Counted from the stretch's first letter, positions 45,456 to 59,458 are shown. The stretch is DNA of 64,000 nt from Polytrichum commune (GCA_950295325.1 OX485806.1:17794001-17858000), one strand, 5' to 3'. Notes: generated from the sequence alone by a model not told the origin. Program-made: numbers and translations.

Positions 45456-48400
45456 CCACACCAAATCTCTAGTTCCAAATTAGTATGGATCACATCAATA
45501 AAATATTTTTGTTGGAAATGGATTGTGGGTGACTATTTTATTGTATGATGCTTTAGCAATATTTAATATGCTACAATTTTATACCATGCTACTTAAGTCT
45601 TCAAGGATGACCATGGTTTTGAGCTCACATAATTTTACACCATGACTAGACAATTAGAGTGACCACGATAAATCTGTTCACACAAATTTTCCACCCACGC
45701 TAATAGGACTTTGACCAAAAGTTTAAGGATAATTATATAGTTTATAGTTTATATGTTTAAAGGATAACTATAAACTCCTTTTGCCCAAGACTAGATTTTC
45801 AAAATGACAACCCACCTACTTAAGTCAGAACAACATCATACACAATACACAAAGGAACAAAATACATACATATAGCTAGAATGACCAAATTTGTCAACAT
45901 CAATGACGTGAGCATGATTTCAAACAAGGGAAAATGTTGATACATTTTGCTTGCACCAACCTCACTCGTTTCAAGTTCCATCAAGCTTAGGAATCATAAA
46001 GTTAGCAATGGCAATATGTTTTGTTAAATCATGCAAATTCCATGATTAAATCAATAGACTGGAGATGTGTGATGGAAGGCTAACCATAATAACATGTTAA
46101 TAAACTGAACACTATTTCGATATGTTTAGCAGAGCTTCATACTTGAAAATTTGGACAAACAACGATCCTACTTATACATGCTACATGGATTTGAAACCCC
46201 GGCCCTCCTATTCAAAGATAACATTCACTTGCATACGGGGTTTATGTGAATGATTAAAAACTCCTTGAACAAATTCAGTTGTCGAAAGACAAACAAGGGA
46301 GGATGCCATTGTAGGTTGTGGACTCAAAAACTTGACGTACTTTTATCGAAAACATTGATTTGCATCAAAATGTTGCAAGTGTAGCCAATTTCAAATTATG
46401 TGACATGAACAAAGTTGGAGAGAAGGATGTGAAGGAGGCAACACTTAGGTTAGTTCATGGGCCGTGCATATTACAAAAACCATATGAGATCATACTACAA
46501 AACTCTGATGATGACCAAAACGTTGATTAGTGATGCCTTTTGCCTTCACTTTCTAAGCAGTGTATGTTATGTTGTTTAAGCCATGATGTTCTTAAACAAG
46601 TTACGTACTATTCCCACAAGTGTCATGTACTTAGAGAAACCATAATTCACAACAAGGGTACTTTTCGATTCCTAACGCCACAAATTCTTGAGTGATTCTT
46701 TGTAGCTTCAAGCTAGTAAGTGCCTCCACAATGAGTGATCTTCTATAAGATACATCCTAAAAATGCCTCCATCAATATCCGCATTGAGAGATTTGATTTG
46801 AATGCTCGATTATGCAATTTAAGGCACATGGACACACAAGAATTTTGAAATTAAGGGTTGCATGTGATCCTCTTCCGGGACACATAACCTTGCAGTAATC
46901 TCGATCTCCAACATTAATTTAGTGGATTGATAACATGGTAATGGAAACATGTCTTTGAAAAAAGCCAAAATCAAGAATGGATCGGACAGAATATGAAGTG
47001 CTAGAGAAGGAACAAACAAATAATAGACAATGGCAACTCAAACTCTCACCGCAAATCATAGACAACAAGGCCCAACCTAACTTATCTTCACTCAAAAGAA
47101 AAAGTTAGAAGGTTAAAGTGACTAAACCTCTTCACAATGAAGAGCTAAAGGAACTCTTTGCTCTCGCACAAACTTTAAAGTAGGGAAAAAGTCTTCTTGA
47201 AAATGCACATCAAAAGCAGTGCCCAATAAAGAGTAAGAAACACATCATAAGCTCTTAGAAGGGCAATTGATTGTACAAACCGACCTCAATGACAAACAAT
47301 TTTAACATCCATTTTCACACCATTCTCCGACAAGAGGGTCCCCTGTTAAATCAATGGCTAGAATCTCCCATCATGTTTGCTGCAATTCACATGCTAAACG
47401 CACTTGCAAGGAGAAAACATGCTCACAACTATCACCAAGTGAGACTATATGTATAATCAAGCAAACATATTCATCTAAAAGCACATATTTCACACAACTA
47501 CATTGAAGTTATATTTGTGTAAAGCATCTAAAAGGTGTTAACCTAACACTAGTATTGTTGTAGAGTCTATATATTGTATCAGGGGGGACAAAAGTGTCCC
47601 TTGATAAATCAATTGCCTCATTTCACTTGCTTGAGCTTTGAGTTGTTCACAATCAACCAACAAATATAGAATGTGTTGAGAGTCCTCTGTCTTCGTCTAG
47701 GATCAAGAACGACCAAAATCAGAGTTCATGAGGTATGATGACCGTTTGTTAGGACACTAATCGCTTTGAAAATGACCCATTTTCATATGTCAACCTCTCA
47801 CCTGGCCTTCCCAGACAATGTGGCATATCCATGCACCAACAATTCAACAAGGGGCATAAGAAGAAGAAGACACTCCACAATGCAAGGGTGTGGGTTGACT
47901 TCTTTGGTGGTTTTCATTAATGGAAGATTTCGTGATATAAGGGAGGTAAATGTGACAATAAGGTGTGAGATTCGAACTAAGAACATCCATTCCTAGGGTT
48001 GGAGAGTGAGTGACATTACAAGGGTTGATATTACAGAGTCCAGGGTGTACCCTAGGCGTCAGAATACTCTACCCACATTTTGGAGTAGTCAACAATCCCG
48101 AGGTTGGGTACTAGAGACGATTCACAGAATTATACCAACGTACAACTTTGTATATGCCATTGTCGGCATCATCATTTGTCTTGGGTTTAGGATATGCATG
48201 AATGGCAACAAGAGAGGCCATGGCTAGACTCCCACTTCTTTCAACTAGGCCCCCACCACTGCTACCAAGGTAAAAAGGGGTCTAGTACAAACATGATCCC
48301 CATAGGTTTATGGTTTATCTATCTCAAGTGGGTCCCTCTAGACACATTCGAGGTTATGATGTTAATGTCGAGGTCAACTTTCCAAAACAGAGGAAATTTT

Positions 48401-49569
48401 ATGTACCATAATAAAATTGCGTGCGCTTTTAATTTAGAAAAAAATCTTCGTTAGTAGTGGTAGTGGACCACCTCCCAAAGTAATAATAAACAAAGTAATA
48501 ATAGTGATGGGTAGTTGTAATATGCTAGGGGCATATGCTTCACATTAAAGCACATGGAGGATATATATATATAACGATCAGTGAACATGGATATGAGGCA
48601 GTTAATGGGGAGAAATTTCAGCGAAGCTGGGTTGCTATCCTCCCTTCGTTATAATCAACCAGTCATTCATTGAATGGCTCGGTTATTCCTTTCTTCTTTT
48701 TCCCTTTTTCGCTTACTACACCTTCACCTCTGTAATATCACCCTTTGTAATGTCACTGCTTCTCTTCTATTTTGAAATCCTCGTGAACGGGTGTGCTCAA
48801 TTTGGATCTCCTTCCTTGTTGTCACATCCCCCTCCCCCCCCCCCCAACATACAATGAGTTTTGACATCAAAACAATCCATCAATGAGTTCAAACCACACG
48901 CTCACATGCACCACATTGTCATTATTGTTCATTATTGTAATGTTGACTTTTTGTTCTTCCATAATGTCACACACTACACTAATTCTCTATTATCATGCAT
49001 CCATGTTGACACTGCAAACCCCCTTAATATCACATGCACTATAATTGCCACGGGGCGTGATTTTAGGGAGGTTAAACTGTATACGAAAATTTTCCCCAAT
49101 TAAGCATATGGACGGTAAACATAGAATGATCGACGAAGAACATGAATATAGATAGATAGATAGATATGGTGGGGTTGAATAGTGCCATGTCAGTATCTCC
49201 AAGGTTGCCACGTCACCATCAGCCAATAGCCTGGAGTCTAGGGCCTATGAGTGGAGGCATATTCTTCCCTAATAAGCTGGCTGGGTATAAATGAGGGTAC
49301 ATTCCCTTCCCTCCCTACTTGCCAAATTCATTCACCCTGCCACTTTCCACTCCCTTTTCTCTATTATTAGGGTTTTTGTCTTATGGGTTCCACTTGCAGA
49401 TTTGGGAACTTTATGATACTGTGCCAGATCATCACTTTGAATTTAGTAGGAGGTGGCATTATGTGTTCTTTGGTGGGGGTAGGGGGGTAAAGCCCAAAAA
49501 TGGAAGTGAAGAGCCTATCTCCGTGTGTGTACGAATGGCATTATTATTAGACATGACACGACCTACTAA
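45456..49569. other. Intergenic, 4 kb, no gene recognised
   Basis: All open frames are short and unlike known proteins. A local inverted repeat around TATAGTTTATAGTTTATA is at 45735-45770. A 12-nt C run is at 48834-48845 and a (GATA)n tract at 49150-49167. 48560-49570 looks less repetitive but has no supported exon. Confidence 0.4.
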
Positions 49570-50052
49570 GGGGCCGTTTACACTATGGACCATGAAGTCG
49601 TCCCACGTAAGAGGCCTATTTTGCGTGGGACGACTTCCATGGTCCGAGTTACTAAAATATTAGTTTTCATGGTTCGTGGGCCCTTCACTAGGTGTAAACC
49701 GAATGTGGACCATGAAGAATGACCATGCACCAAAAAGTGGAGTCATTAACTAAGTTGGAAAAAAAATCATTAAAAAAATCCAAAAAAATCATTAAAACGG
49801 CATTTTTCTGACATGGGCCCTTGCTATTTTTCCTAGACCACCTCTTTTGCTTGTCCCAATGGAAAACCCGTTGAACCATGGCAGTGGATAGAGTAGGCTT
49901 AAAAAAACAAATTTGTGGACCTCAACCTCCGTGGTCACTCTGCCATTTTTTCCTTGGTGTAAACCCAAGTCGTCCCGGGACGACTTCAACGTCCAATCAC
50001 ATCGCTTAAACGGCCGTGGGACGACTTCATGGTCCATAGTGTAAACCGCCCC
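49570..50052 (+). mobile_element. PIF/Harbinger-like MITE, family B, copy 3
   Basis: This 483-bp element is flanked by TAA (49567-49569 and 50053-50055). Ends are GGGGCCGTTTACACTATGG / CCATAGTGTAAACCGCCCC. The right-hand TAA is shared with the family A MITE that begins at 50056. Confidence 0.9.
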
Positions 50053-50055
50053 TAA

Positions 50056-50567
50056 GGGCCACTTCACACACGAGACTGACAGCCCGTGACCATTATTACA
50101 CTTCAAGCATTCTCATTGGTGGAAAACGCGGAGCCGTTGGTCCAACTTCGCGTCACACTACACTTGAGGGACCAACGGAGGGAGTACGTGAATGCAAGAT
50201 GGATGTAAAGTCTACATGGATTCCGACATGGCATCGAATTGATAATGATGTTTCATAGTCTCTTGGACTATTTTCAAAAACCACGTCGTGGAGGTAGGCC
50301 TAACACAAGACCGGGAGACCATAGCACTCTGAATGTTCATAACCGTTGGTTTATTCTATTTTATCATGTGTGAAGACCTGCATGAATGGAAATTCGTTGA
50401 AGTAACATTTGGTTGGGGGCCCGGTCACATGTGATTGCACACTACACTTGAGGGTCCGTGACCACAATACATGGTTTTGGAGGTGTCTTGGGACGGCCTT
50501 CAGACACTTTCTTTTGGGCTCTCACAATTTCATGGTCACGGCTCTTGGCTCGTGTGTGAAGTGGCCC
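50056..50567 (+). mobile_element. PIF/Harbinger-like MITE, family A, copy 5
   Basis: This 512-bp element is flanked by TAA (50053-50055 and 50568-50570). Ends are GGGCCACTTCACACACGAG / CTCGTGTGTGAAGTGGCCC. It sits immediately next to the family B MITE. Confidence 0.9.
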
Positions 50568-50942
50568 TAAGTTGTTTGTTGTATTGATGTACTAGAGGAC
50601 TGAAACAACAACTAATTATCCCATGGGTTATCACCAGTGTTAAATTGACCCCTTGATGTCCTATGCGACCATAGTCTGCTTGTGAACAATTCGCTCTAAC
50701 CCCTTTGACACTAGTTCATATGGTTTCTAGACTGCTTCAACTGCTCCTCTTGTTCGTGTACATGTATGCTATGTTCTACCATGTTTATAATTCTGATTCA
50801 ACATAGCTAGTAAAGTCTAGATTGATGCAAATATGGGAGTGTGCACTCAACTGGTTTATATTGGAACCGCTCCACGAATGCAAGATTGACATTTGTCACC
50901 TATGCGGTTCAGGGCAACATATCCTAAACATGTGTGTGTGTG

Positions 50943-50973
<31 letters not shown>

Positions 50974-53900
50974 TTGGTTGGTTGATCCTTATGTGCAAAT
51001 GGATCCCACTTGATCTAAAAATTTGCGTGACACTCAAACGCAACATATCCAAAACATCTATCATTGGAATGATTAGTTGGACATGTGTTGGTGGGTGTAA
51101 ATCCATGTGGAAGGTGCGTAATTGTGGCACCACCGCCTCAAATTGCAAAGCTTCCAAAAAAATCACAAAATAATGGTTTAAAGATTTGTAAGTTGATTTG
51201 AGTAGGTATATGGCCCCTCTTTTGAACGAGGTAACATTTTCTCATTTGGAGATGATTTGAGTGAAGGTTCAATCAAAAAACCAAACCCAATTTAATTTCT
51301 AAACTACTAACCCCCAAGACCACTAGTGATGTTCCTATTTATAATCTCCTACATAACAAAACTTCAATGTTTAAAATTTGGATTGTAAGTAGTCACCTCT
51401 AACCTACAAACATCTAAACGGTTGGATTTGTTGAGAAAACTCTAGATCTTTAGCTACAATCGTTGAAATCGAGGTCACATATTCTGGGCATATTTGAGGG
51501 AAATTGGGCATGGGAAGCTAGGGGTTAAGTGCCAAATTATTGCGATTGGAAGTTCACGAGAGTAATTTGTAAGTAAAGGAAATGAAATATTGGGTTTAAT
51601 CCCAAACCTTAAGGTTAACAAAATCAACACAAAGTCACCTAAGTTTTCTTAATGCTTAGATTATCATACACATAGAGTGGTGCCGGGCTATTCAAAATAA
51701 GCTTTCTAGCTTGCCCTACTAGGATGGGCAAACCAAGCTAGCCTTGCATAGGCCAATATGGGATCTAGGATAGCAAGTCCCATGTGCATACCTTATTTAA
51801 GATCCTCAAATTCTCTCAAAGTTTCAGAGGTACAAAGAGGAGGTCCCAAAAATTTCACCCAACTTTCAAAATAGACTCCAATGTATGATGAGCTAATGAG
51901 CTCTTAATAGAAAGTGTTCTCAAAGAATGAGCGAACCGACGGTTCCGTCCCTCTTTGAGTTGTGTAACTAGAGGGTCTTCGTGGATAACTCTAGTGTGTA
52001 CACCAATATACGGTGCAATTAGGTTGCCCCACACTAATTTATGGATATTCCACTCATTATCTCAATCAATTCGAATATATATTTTTATTGTTATTGTTGT
52101 TATACAAATATATATAAAAAATTATGAATTTTTGTGATTTGATTTTGACCCAAGATAATTTGCATGAATAATGAGGCATAAATGCTAAATTAAATCATGA
52201 AGGTGGCTTAATAATATCATTTGGTCGAACTCTCATTTTGTTAGTAAAGTGGTCATTAAGAGTAAGTGGACCTAAATGAACAATTGTGTCTATGAATCTC
52301 CTTTCTATGAGCTCCCAACCTCTATATTGTAAAGGAGCCTTAGGTTCCTTTTACACTAGGTCAAGAACTCAAACCTGCAAACTTGGGGAGTTTTAAATTG
52401 GATGTGACAAGTTTTCATCCAAATCTCAAACAATTGAGGGAGCTCCCTCTCTCAATATATATTGAGAAAGTGTAAAGTGGCCAATGTCATTTGTCATGGC
52501 ATGCTATGCCATAGCAACGATAAAGACACATAGTCATACCTCCTATTCATGTGTGAGAATCAAGTCCTAAAAGGGCTTCAAATAATGTGACACAATGTTG
52601 TTGTCCATCAAATAAGACCTCCTTAATTTATGTACACACACAAGACACTGCACATTCATCAGTGCAGGCACAAAACATAACACACCTCATGAAAACACCA
52701 TCCCACCATGTATACTACACTACACGTGCAACACCTCCAAATGCACATTCTTAGCCAAATGATGCCCAATTATCATCTACATTCAAGAGGCCACCATCGA
52801 CCAAACCGGATCATTAATCCCCACTCCAAATGTCTCCATGCAAATAATTGAATTCACTTACACACATGATAGATACATCAACCAAGCCATCCAAACATGT
52901 ATATATAACCCTCTAATAGAAAAAAATTGGGCTCAAGGTTGGAAAGTCAATCCTCTAATAATCATAACTTCAGGCGTAAGAGGCACCATACACACAAACA
53001 TCATTGAAGAACTTAAAAACTTAAACATACCCATTTGGGGTGTGGAGACAAAAAGCCATTGCCAAATGAAATAAGAACCAAGAAGACATGCCCACTTGGA
53101 AAGGGATGGAACCCACCTCAAGTGAGGTCAAAGCTCTTGAAAAGTGCTTCTTCCGAAGCCAAATTACTCTTGCATAACTTAAGAGGCTCTTTTCCATGCA
53201 ATCCTACCCTAAAGGAAGCATTTATCCCATATAAATTTCTCGATTTTTTAAAGGACGCGTAGCCTCAAAATACGGTCATATACACAATTTATATGAGCCT
53301 CACCAAGTTTAGGAATCTTCCTTGAAACTAAATATATACTCATATATGACATTGATGATCATAATACAACGTATGTGTTTGCATCCAAAGGCACTCATGT
53401 TGTAAGTGTGAACTAAAATCTTTGATTTTCCGATTCAAAGTTCACACTTGATGATTAAGTTAATTTTAGGTAGTGTAACATTTGACATTATCACCAAAAT
53501 GTAAGTATGTAACTTAAATACATGTTTCTATGCATGAAGGGGCCAATCTAGGCCTCTTAGACATTTTAGGGTTAGCTTTCATATCTTACCAAGATCATTG
53601 GTTGAAGATCATGTCATTGCATTCGGTCGAAATAACTGAAAGGGTGATGCATCTTAAGAGATGCAACTATGTTGATCTTCCCTTTTGTCTCTTCATGTTT
53701 GTGCTTGAAGACTGGCTCATGTTTACTATTGTCTTGGCAAAGTATCGAGGCCTTAAAGCAACACTTTAAGAAACTTTTCTATTTTAGGAAAGTTAAGTAT
53801 ATTGGAATTTTTTCAAACAAAAAATTGCATAGATTAGAAAATCTATATAGAGACAACAAAAAGTAGTTTCAAAAAATAATAAATTCATACACAACCTACA

Positions 53901-54169
53901 TAAATTCTCAGAGTAAAAAAGAAGAACAAAAAAAACCTTTTACTCTCAACTTTGGGGGGGGGGGGGGTTCCGAACGATGTTGGACTGCTAATTGAGAATC
54001 ACTCTAGAATCAATCTTATTGCAAGTGAGAATCTTCTATCAAATGAAGGTGTTGTCCCCCTTTCGTGGATCACTTCTTACACTGCCTCGTTAAGAGGAAA
54101 GATACATGATTAACCATTGTGATTAATCAAAGTTGGTGCTCTTTTAAAAGCTTTCTTCTTGGACCCTTC
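50568..54169. other. Intergenic, simple repeats, no gene
   Basis: There is a (GT)n-T(n) tract at about 50933-50976 and a 14-nt G run at 53954-53967. Open frames are short and unlike known proteins. Confidence 0.4.
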
Positions 54170-54728
54170 TAGCACCGCTATTATGAATCGTTGAAGTGGT
54201 GCTATTTTATACTTAGGGCCGCTTTACACCTAGAGGCTGGGCCAATTCGTTGTGTAAGAGGCTTGAAATCCTCACTTGTGATTGGCCAAAAGGCTGAAAT
54301 CGGCCCCAACCCCTTTACACCTAGAGGCTGGGCCGATTTGGTGATATGAATTTTTTAATCAAAAAATGCATGGTATGACATGGCCCGAGCTCATTGAATT
54401 GGGTGCACCCAAAATGGAGGGCCAATTCTTGGCCTTGGGACCAATGTCACATTTCAATAAAAAAAAACCTTCTATATATATATATATATATGATTTTTTC
54501 ATCGAACTACTTCCATTGGATTATGTGGAAATATGAACGGCTCTATGCTAGATTATGCTAGATCCGTTGGATTATGCTAGATTTATTGAATCGGCCTAGC
54601 TTCCTCCAACCCAAAAGGAGCTGAAATTTCATGCAATCGGCCTCAAGGGGAATTGGCCCGGCCTTTAGGTGTAAAGCGGCCCTAACACCGCTATTATGAA
54701 TCGCTGAAGTGGTGTTATTTTATACTTA
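54170..54728. repeat. 46-bp direct repeats flanking MITE C
   Basis: 54170-54215 and 54683-54728 are near-identical 46-bp copies (ACCGCTATTATGAATCG[T/C]TGAAGTGGTG...TATTTTATACTTA). The MITE at 54216-54682 sits exactly between them. The unit is itself partly palindromic (AGCACC...GGTGCT). Confidence 0.8.
54216..54682. mobile_element. PIF/Harbinger-like MITE, family C
   Basis: This 467-bp element has ends GGGCCGCTTTACACCTA / TAGGTGTAAAGCGGCCC, preceded by TTA and followed by TAA. A second copy of the left terminus (CCTTTACACCTAGAGGCTGG) lies inside at about 54311-54333. Non-coding. A (TA)n tract is at 54474-54492. Confidence 0.8.
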
Positions 54729-55118
54729 ATGACGCATATGATCAATCGCTTTCAACAATGACTTACTTGATGGCAGTGTACTCAACACTTGTTGGCGGCT
54801 TAAGGATTAAAAATAGATGTTTACTTTTAAAGGCCCCGGGTACCTTGAGCGCAGTGTGCCTCGGAGCAACATCCTCTAACTTAAGTGGCCATGTAAGTTA
54901 ACTTATGATAAGCGTGGCCCATCTTACCTTCCTTCCTTCCTTCCTTCCTTCCTTGGTTAGGTGTGGCAGATCGAAAGCCCAAGTGGGTGGTTGCTTGGGT
55001 GTTATGTGTGTCGGGCATATACCATATCCTTCATGAGATATACCACCTTCATGAAAGACCGTGCCCCCTTATTAGTACAACGACAATCGGGATACTATGC
55101 TATATATCTCCGAGACCG
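54729..55118. other. Intergenic, (TTCC)n microsatellite
   Basis: A (CTTC)n tetranucleotide tract is at about 54930-54954. Nothing else was recognised. Confidence 0.5.
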
Positions 55119-55516
55119 CTACTCACGGATGAGCTTGTTGAGTTTGAGAAATAGTAACCGGTTTTGAAGTTCAAGACCTCGGGAAAATTACCGATCGTTT
55201 GAGAGGAATCTATGGAATATACCTCCACGTAATAAAAGACAAAACCAAAAGATCACAACATGTGACCTGTTGGACTTGGAAACATATGAGAATTTGGACA
55301 TGTTATGCCCCAAAATCGAGAGGGAGCATAAAACCCTAAAATAGTATGCAGCCCGGAGGTTATTGTTTTTGGTTTCTATGACATTGGACTTAGATTTACG
55401 ATCTCAAATCAGCCTAGTCCAAGTCATTTGAGGGAAACCAACCACAAATCTATAGGGGTCAAGTTTTTTGTGTTGGAGGGATGAAGGTATGCTTGTATGC
55501 AACACTTCTCTCGCTC
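55119..55516. repeat. Family J single copy followed by family D element
   Basis: 55119-55315 repeats the J modules (CTCACGGATGAGCTTGTTGA, AAGTTCAAGACCTCGGGAAA, GAGAGGAATCTATGGAATAT, GTTGGACTTGGAAACA). 55316-55516 is a decayed D unit (AGTATGCAGCCCGGAGGTTA, AATCTATAGGGGTCAAG). The same J-then-D order occurs at 40.2-41.2 kb. Confidence 0.6.
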
Positions 55517-58500
55517 CATTCACAATAATGAATATTGAGTAGTCTAAGTCACGTGGCCTTATTCTGAGCACTTCCAACTCCAAAGACAAATTTTGGCGGT
55601 TGGATCGTACCGTGGACGGTCTCCTCCAATCAACATCCGTGATACACGGAGACCAAATAAATTCAAGAACATTTCAAGTTTTAGAATTAGGTGCAAGATG
55701 TTTAACAATTAAACCTAGAATGATATCCATAAACTGAGCGCATAGTCCAATATCATTGTAACACATGTCATTTTGGTGTCCATTCTTAATTACAATCCTT
55801 GCTATGCACCACTCAAATGCATGTGTCCAATGGGGAAGAGCGACCACATAAGGCCACATACCTTAAGTTATGAGAAGGTTGTCCCTATGGATGTCATGAA
55901 CTAGCTTGATTTTGTCCAAGAGTTCATCCCCAAATTTGTAAGGCAATATCTCACTAAGTACTTATTGTATAAATGAAGCCTCCAAGGGCTACAATGTAAG
56001 GTAGATGTGCCTAATTCAGGTTCTCATCCGAAACAAAAAAAACCATATTTGAGTGGTGTATGGTTGCGTTTGAATTAAGAAATAGTCACTAAAAAGACAT
56101 ATGTTGATAAGAGATTGGACTACCCGTTTATTCCAGATTTAATAGTCAACAAAATTGAGAGAATATATATGATCATTTATCAACCCAAAGAATCTAACTT
56201 CAACAATGAATAAGATATTCATACGAGCTCCGAATATTATGAGGAAAGGGACTACGGGCACAGTCTGGTTTTGCTAATCATTTCGCACTAATTATGTGTT
56301 TCATATCCTACGAGAAGTGGGCGCAAAGAGAAAATTGTTTCTTACGACCCCATTTACCTTACCTTATACATTATACCTTGTGACCATAAATCATCCTTCT
56401 TTAATATCCCACATTATTTTAGCAAATTGGAGTGAAATGGTTGGAATCCTATAACGCCGGCCTCGGAAAGAGTTATGTTGTTGTGGCAACTTGAAAGGGA
56501 TTGGGCCAAGTCGGTGATGTGCAATTATGTGAACACCTCACACACACACATGGAGAGAGGGTATTGTTGTGTACAAGCGTACTTCTCATCCATCCAACAT
56601 CAAAACTTGACCCCCTACAGTTGTGTTACCTCACATGACCTTAAGTAGACTAATTTGAGGTCTTTGAAGTTGATTGTGGTGTTAAATCAGCTAACAAAGT
56701 AACTTTTGGATTGCATACTATTTCAGGGTTTTTATGTTGGATGAATGAGAGGTACGCTCATAAACAATAATTTGCCAATGATATCATGTCTCCCTCATAT
56801 ACCGATCCTTGAGATCTACCACCTCACCTAATGGCACAATGGGTCTCAAAGAAAATGACAACGTCGAGCTTCGTAAGGTACACTGGCTCCTTTCCTTGTT
56901 CTCCATCTTCTCTTGATCAAATTTAAGTCTTCACATCTGTGTTGCATTGGGAAACCCATGATGAAATATCAACAAAAACTTGGCATGAAAATTGTACCTC
57001 CCTTCATTTAGTTATGGTTATCAAAAGTGCATGTTTGTTAATTTCTTAGTTGAATACACAGGTCCTCCCCGATCGATTGTGGTCATTATTGAGTATGGAG
57101 TAGTTAATACAATTTGAAGACATGATCCAATCCCTTATAAACATGTGTCATTATGGTGTTTGTTCTTTGATTATGACCTAACCACACACCAATCAAATGT
57201 AGGTGTTATGTTGAGAAAAATAACCAAATAACACATGCATACGTTATTTTGACACATGTATTTGAGTAGTATATTGCAAGGCTTGTGTCTAAGAACAGAG
57301 ACAAGAAGTCATGTGTTATGATGAGATTGGACTATGTGATCTAGATATATTGACCTTTATAAATTTGATTGACAACACAATTGGGAGTACCTATGTGACC
57401 ATTTGAGGAGAAATATATTAGAGTCTTCATTTGCATATGTATATATATAACTTTTGGCATGTCAACTTCAATTATGAAACTTGAAATAACAATACATGTG
57501 AATTGCAATTACAAACCGAATGAGACAATTTCGGATTCAATCCGTCGGTTTACAATTCATGTAGACTTGGAAGTGTCTAGAATAACAAGGTCACATACCT
57601 TGGGCATTGGTGAGGTTGATGAACCTTGTGTGGCTCTCTACGGGATAGATTGCTAAATTAAAAATTTGGTGTTTAGAATTACAAAGGACCATCAAAGCAT
57701 TACAAAGAATCAAGATTTATCGACAGGTAAAGTTTTGGTTTACATCCAAGATGTGTTGCATTAATCAAGCTTATTGCGTTGATTAAATTACGTCTATATG
57801 AAGCATATGTTCCTTTGTATCTCATGAACTTCTATCCATATGCCCAAGGATTTTGGAGAGAGGGATTTATCATGTACAAGTGTATGTCTCATTCATCCAA
57901 CATCAAATTCATGTAATAGCATGCAATTCGGAGGTTACTTTTTTTAGTCGATTTGACATCGGAATTAGTCTTGGAGACCCTCAATTAGTCTAGCTCGGGT
58001 CATTTGAGATGAATCAACAACAAACCTATAGGGGGTCAAGTTTTCATGTTGGATGGATGGGAGGTACGTTCATATACAATAATTCCCCCCTATCCAAGGA
58101 ATTTGTTCAAGACTTGTAGTTAGGGCCAATTTAGATTATGATGAAGAAGCACACGGGTTGGTCAAGAATTTTCAACCCAAGACAAGGTTATTTGAGGCAA
58201 TGGTTGGTATAGAGGACAAGATGGAAAAACAATTAAAATAAATAAATAAGAGCCTCCAGTTCAAGAGTTATCCGGAGGTCAAGTTTCTTGTCCGAGAGTT
58301 TAGGGTTGCCCAAGAAACTTGACCCCCAAAAAACTCCGCTTGCATAAAGTGTTTTGCCATGTTGGCAACTGTGTCATTTGTTCATCCATCCTTGAAGTTC
58401 TTCACTGGGCAGTCTTGACCATAGTGTAAACCCCAACAAGCGAAGAACCCATTTCGTAGCTAATCATATTGCTCTCATGCTTAGTTTTGAATCCCCTTCA

Positions 58501-59458
58501 CAATGGAGGATTTAGTTGATTGATTTTGAAATATCATGATTTCATTTTAATTGGTCATTTGGTAGAGTTTAAATAGTAAAAGAAATCGTCCAAAGCTCTT
58601 CGAAAACTTAACATCTTATTAGAATGATTTATTTTAGCCAAATTCAATATGCAACTACAAGACGATTAAATTCAATCTGTAGATGATGTAGAGAGAGTTG
58701 TTATGAAGTTTAATCTAAAACCCAGTTTATGTCAAATTGAAATCCAACTAGATATTGAATTCAAAACTTTGATTTTTATGTAAGATGCATACCCGAAACT
58801 ACGATTGAACCTAAAACTATGTACCACAGTCATCCGGTGGTGCATAGCATTAGTATTAAGTAATGTGTTGATCATTTGCTGTCAGCTCCCCAGTAGCTGC
58901 TCCTGGTGTGTAGGTTACTAAAGACATAATGAAGAACACATAAACTTCCAGAAATAATCATAAAGAGAAAAACACATGGACATCAAACTTGTGCAAGGCG
59001 CATGTCAGTCGAAATCCACCCCCACACTGAGAAAGACCTCTAAGTGTCACTTGCAAAGGAGTCAATTTGAATCATTGATTGTATTGAACTTTGAGCTCAA
59101 GGGTCTGGTTACCCAATGCAGAAGACGATTAACTCTACATATGTTACAACAAAAGCTCGATGCAGGATGCAAGGCTTTTCATAAGCCAGCTCTGTACTTA
59201 TGCAATATACTTAGCAACAATGTCACTACTACTCTCCAAGAATGTCTCACCAATTGTTACACTGGCACCCTGCGCTCTCGAAACCGATCAAAAAACTGCC
59301 AGTTCAACACACACCCACAGATGTAAGGTGCCAAAATGCAGCCTGTAACTTCCCTCATAGAATATGTGCCCTACATTACCTTCCCATTCACAATAGACAG
59401 GCAAAGCACCAGACAACATCATAGCAACTTTGTACAAGCAACTTTGCAGTTTAGCATC
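55517..59458. other. Intergenic repeats and GOT1 downstream flank
   Basis: Family D units are at about 56560-56780 (inverted) and 57857-58090. Diverged repeats like 8290-8460 are at 56040-56310 and 57150-57425. A 14-bp perfect hairpin (GGTCAAGTTTCTTG, 58277-58290 with 58311-58324) is also present. From about 58850 to 59458 the DNA may include the GOT1 3' UTR. Confidence 0.45.

Noticed and set aside
52838-53874. Cluster of short open frames near 53 kb
   Set aside because: Frames of 60-80 codons overlap one another on both strands, lack splice-linked partners and resemble no protein.
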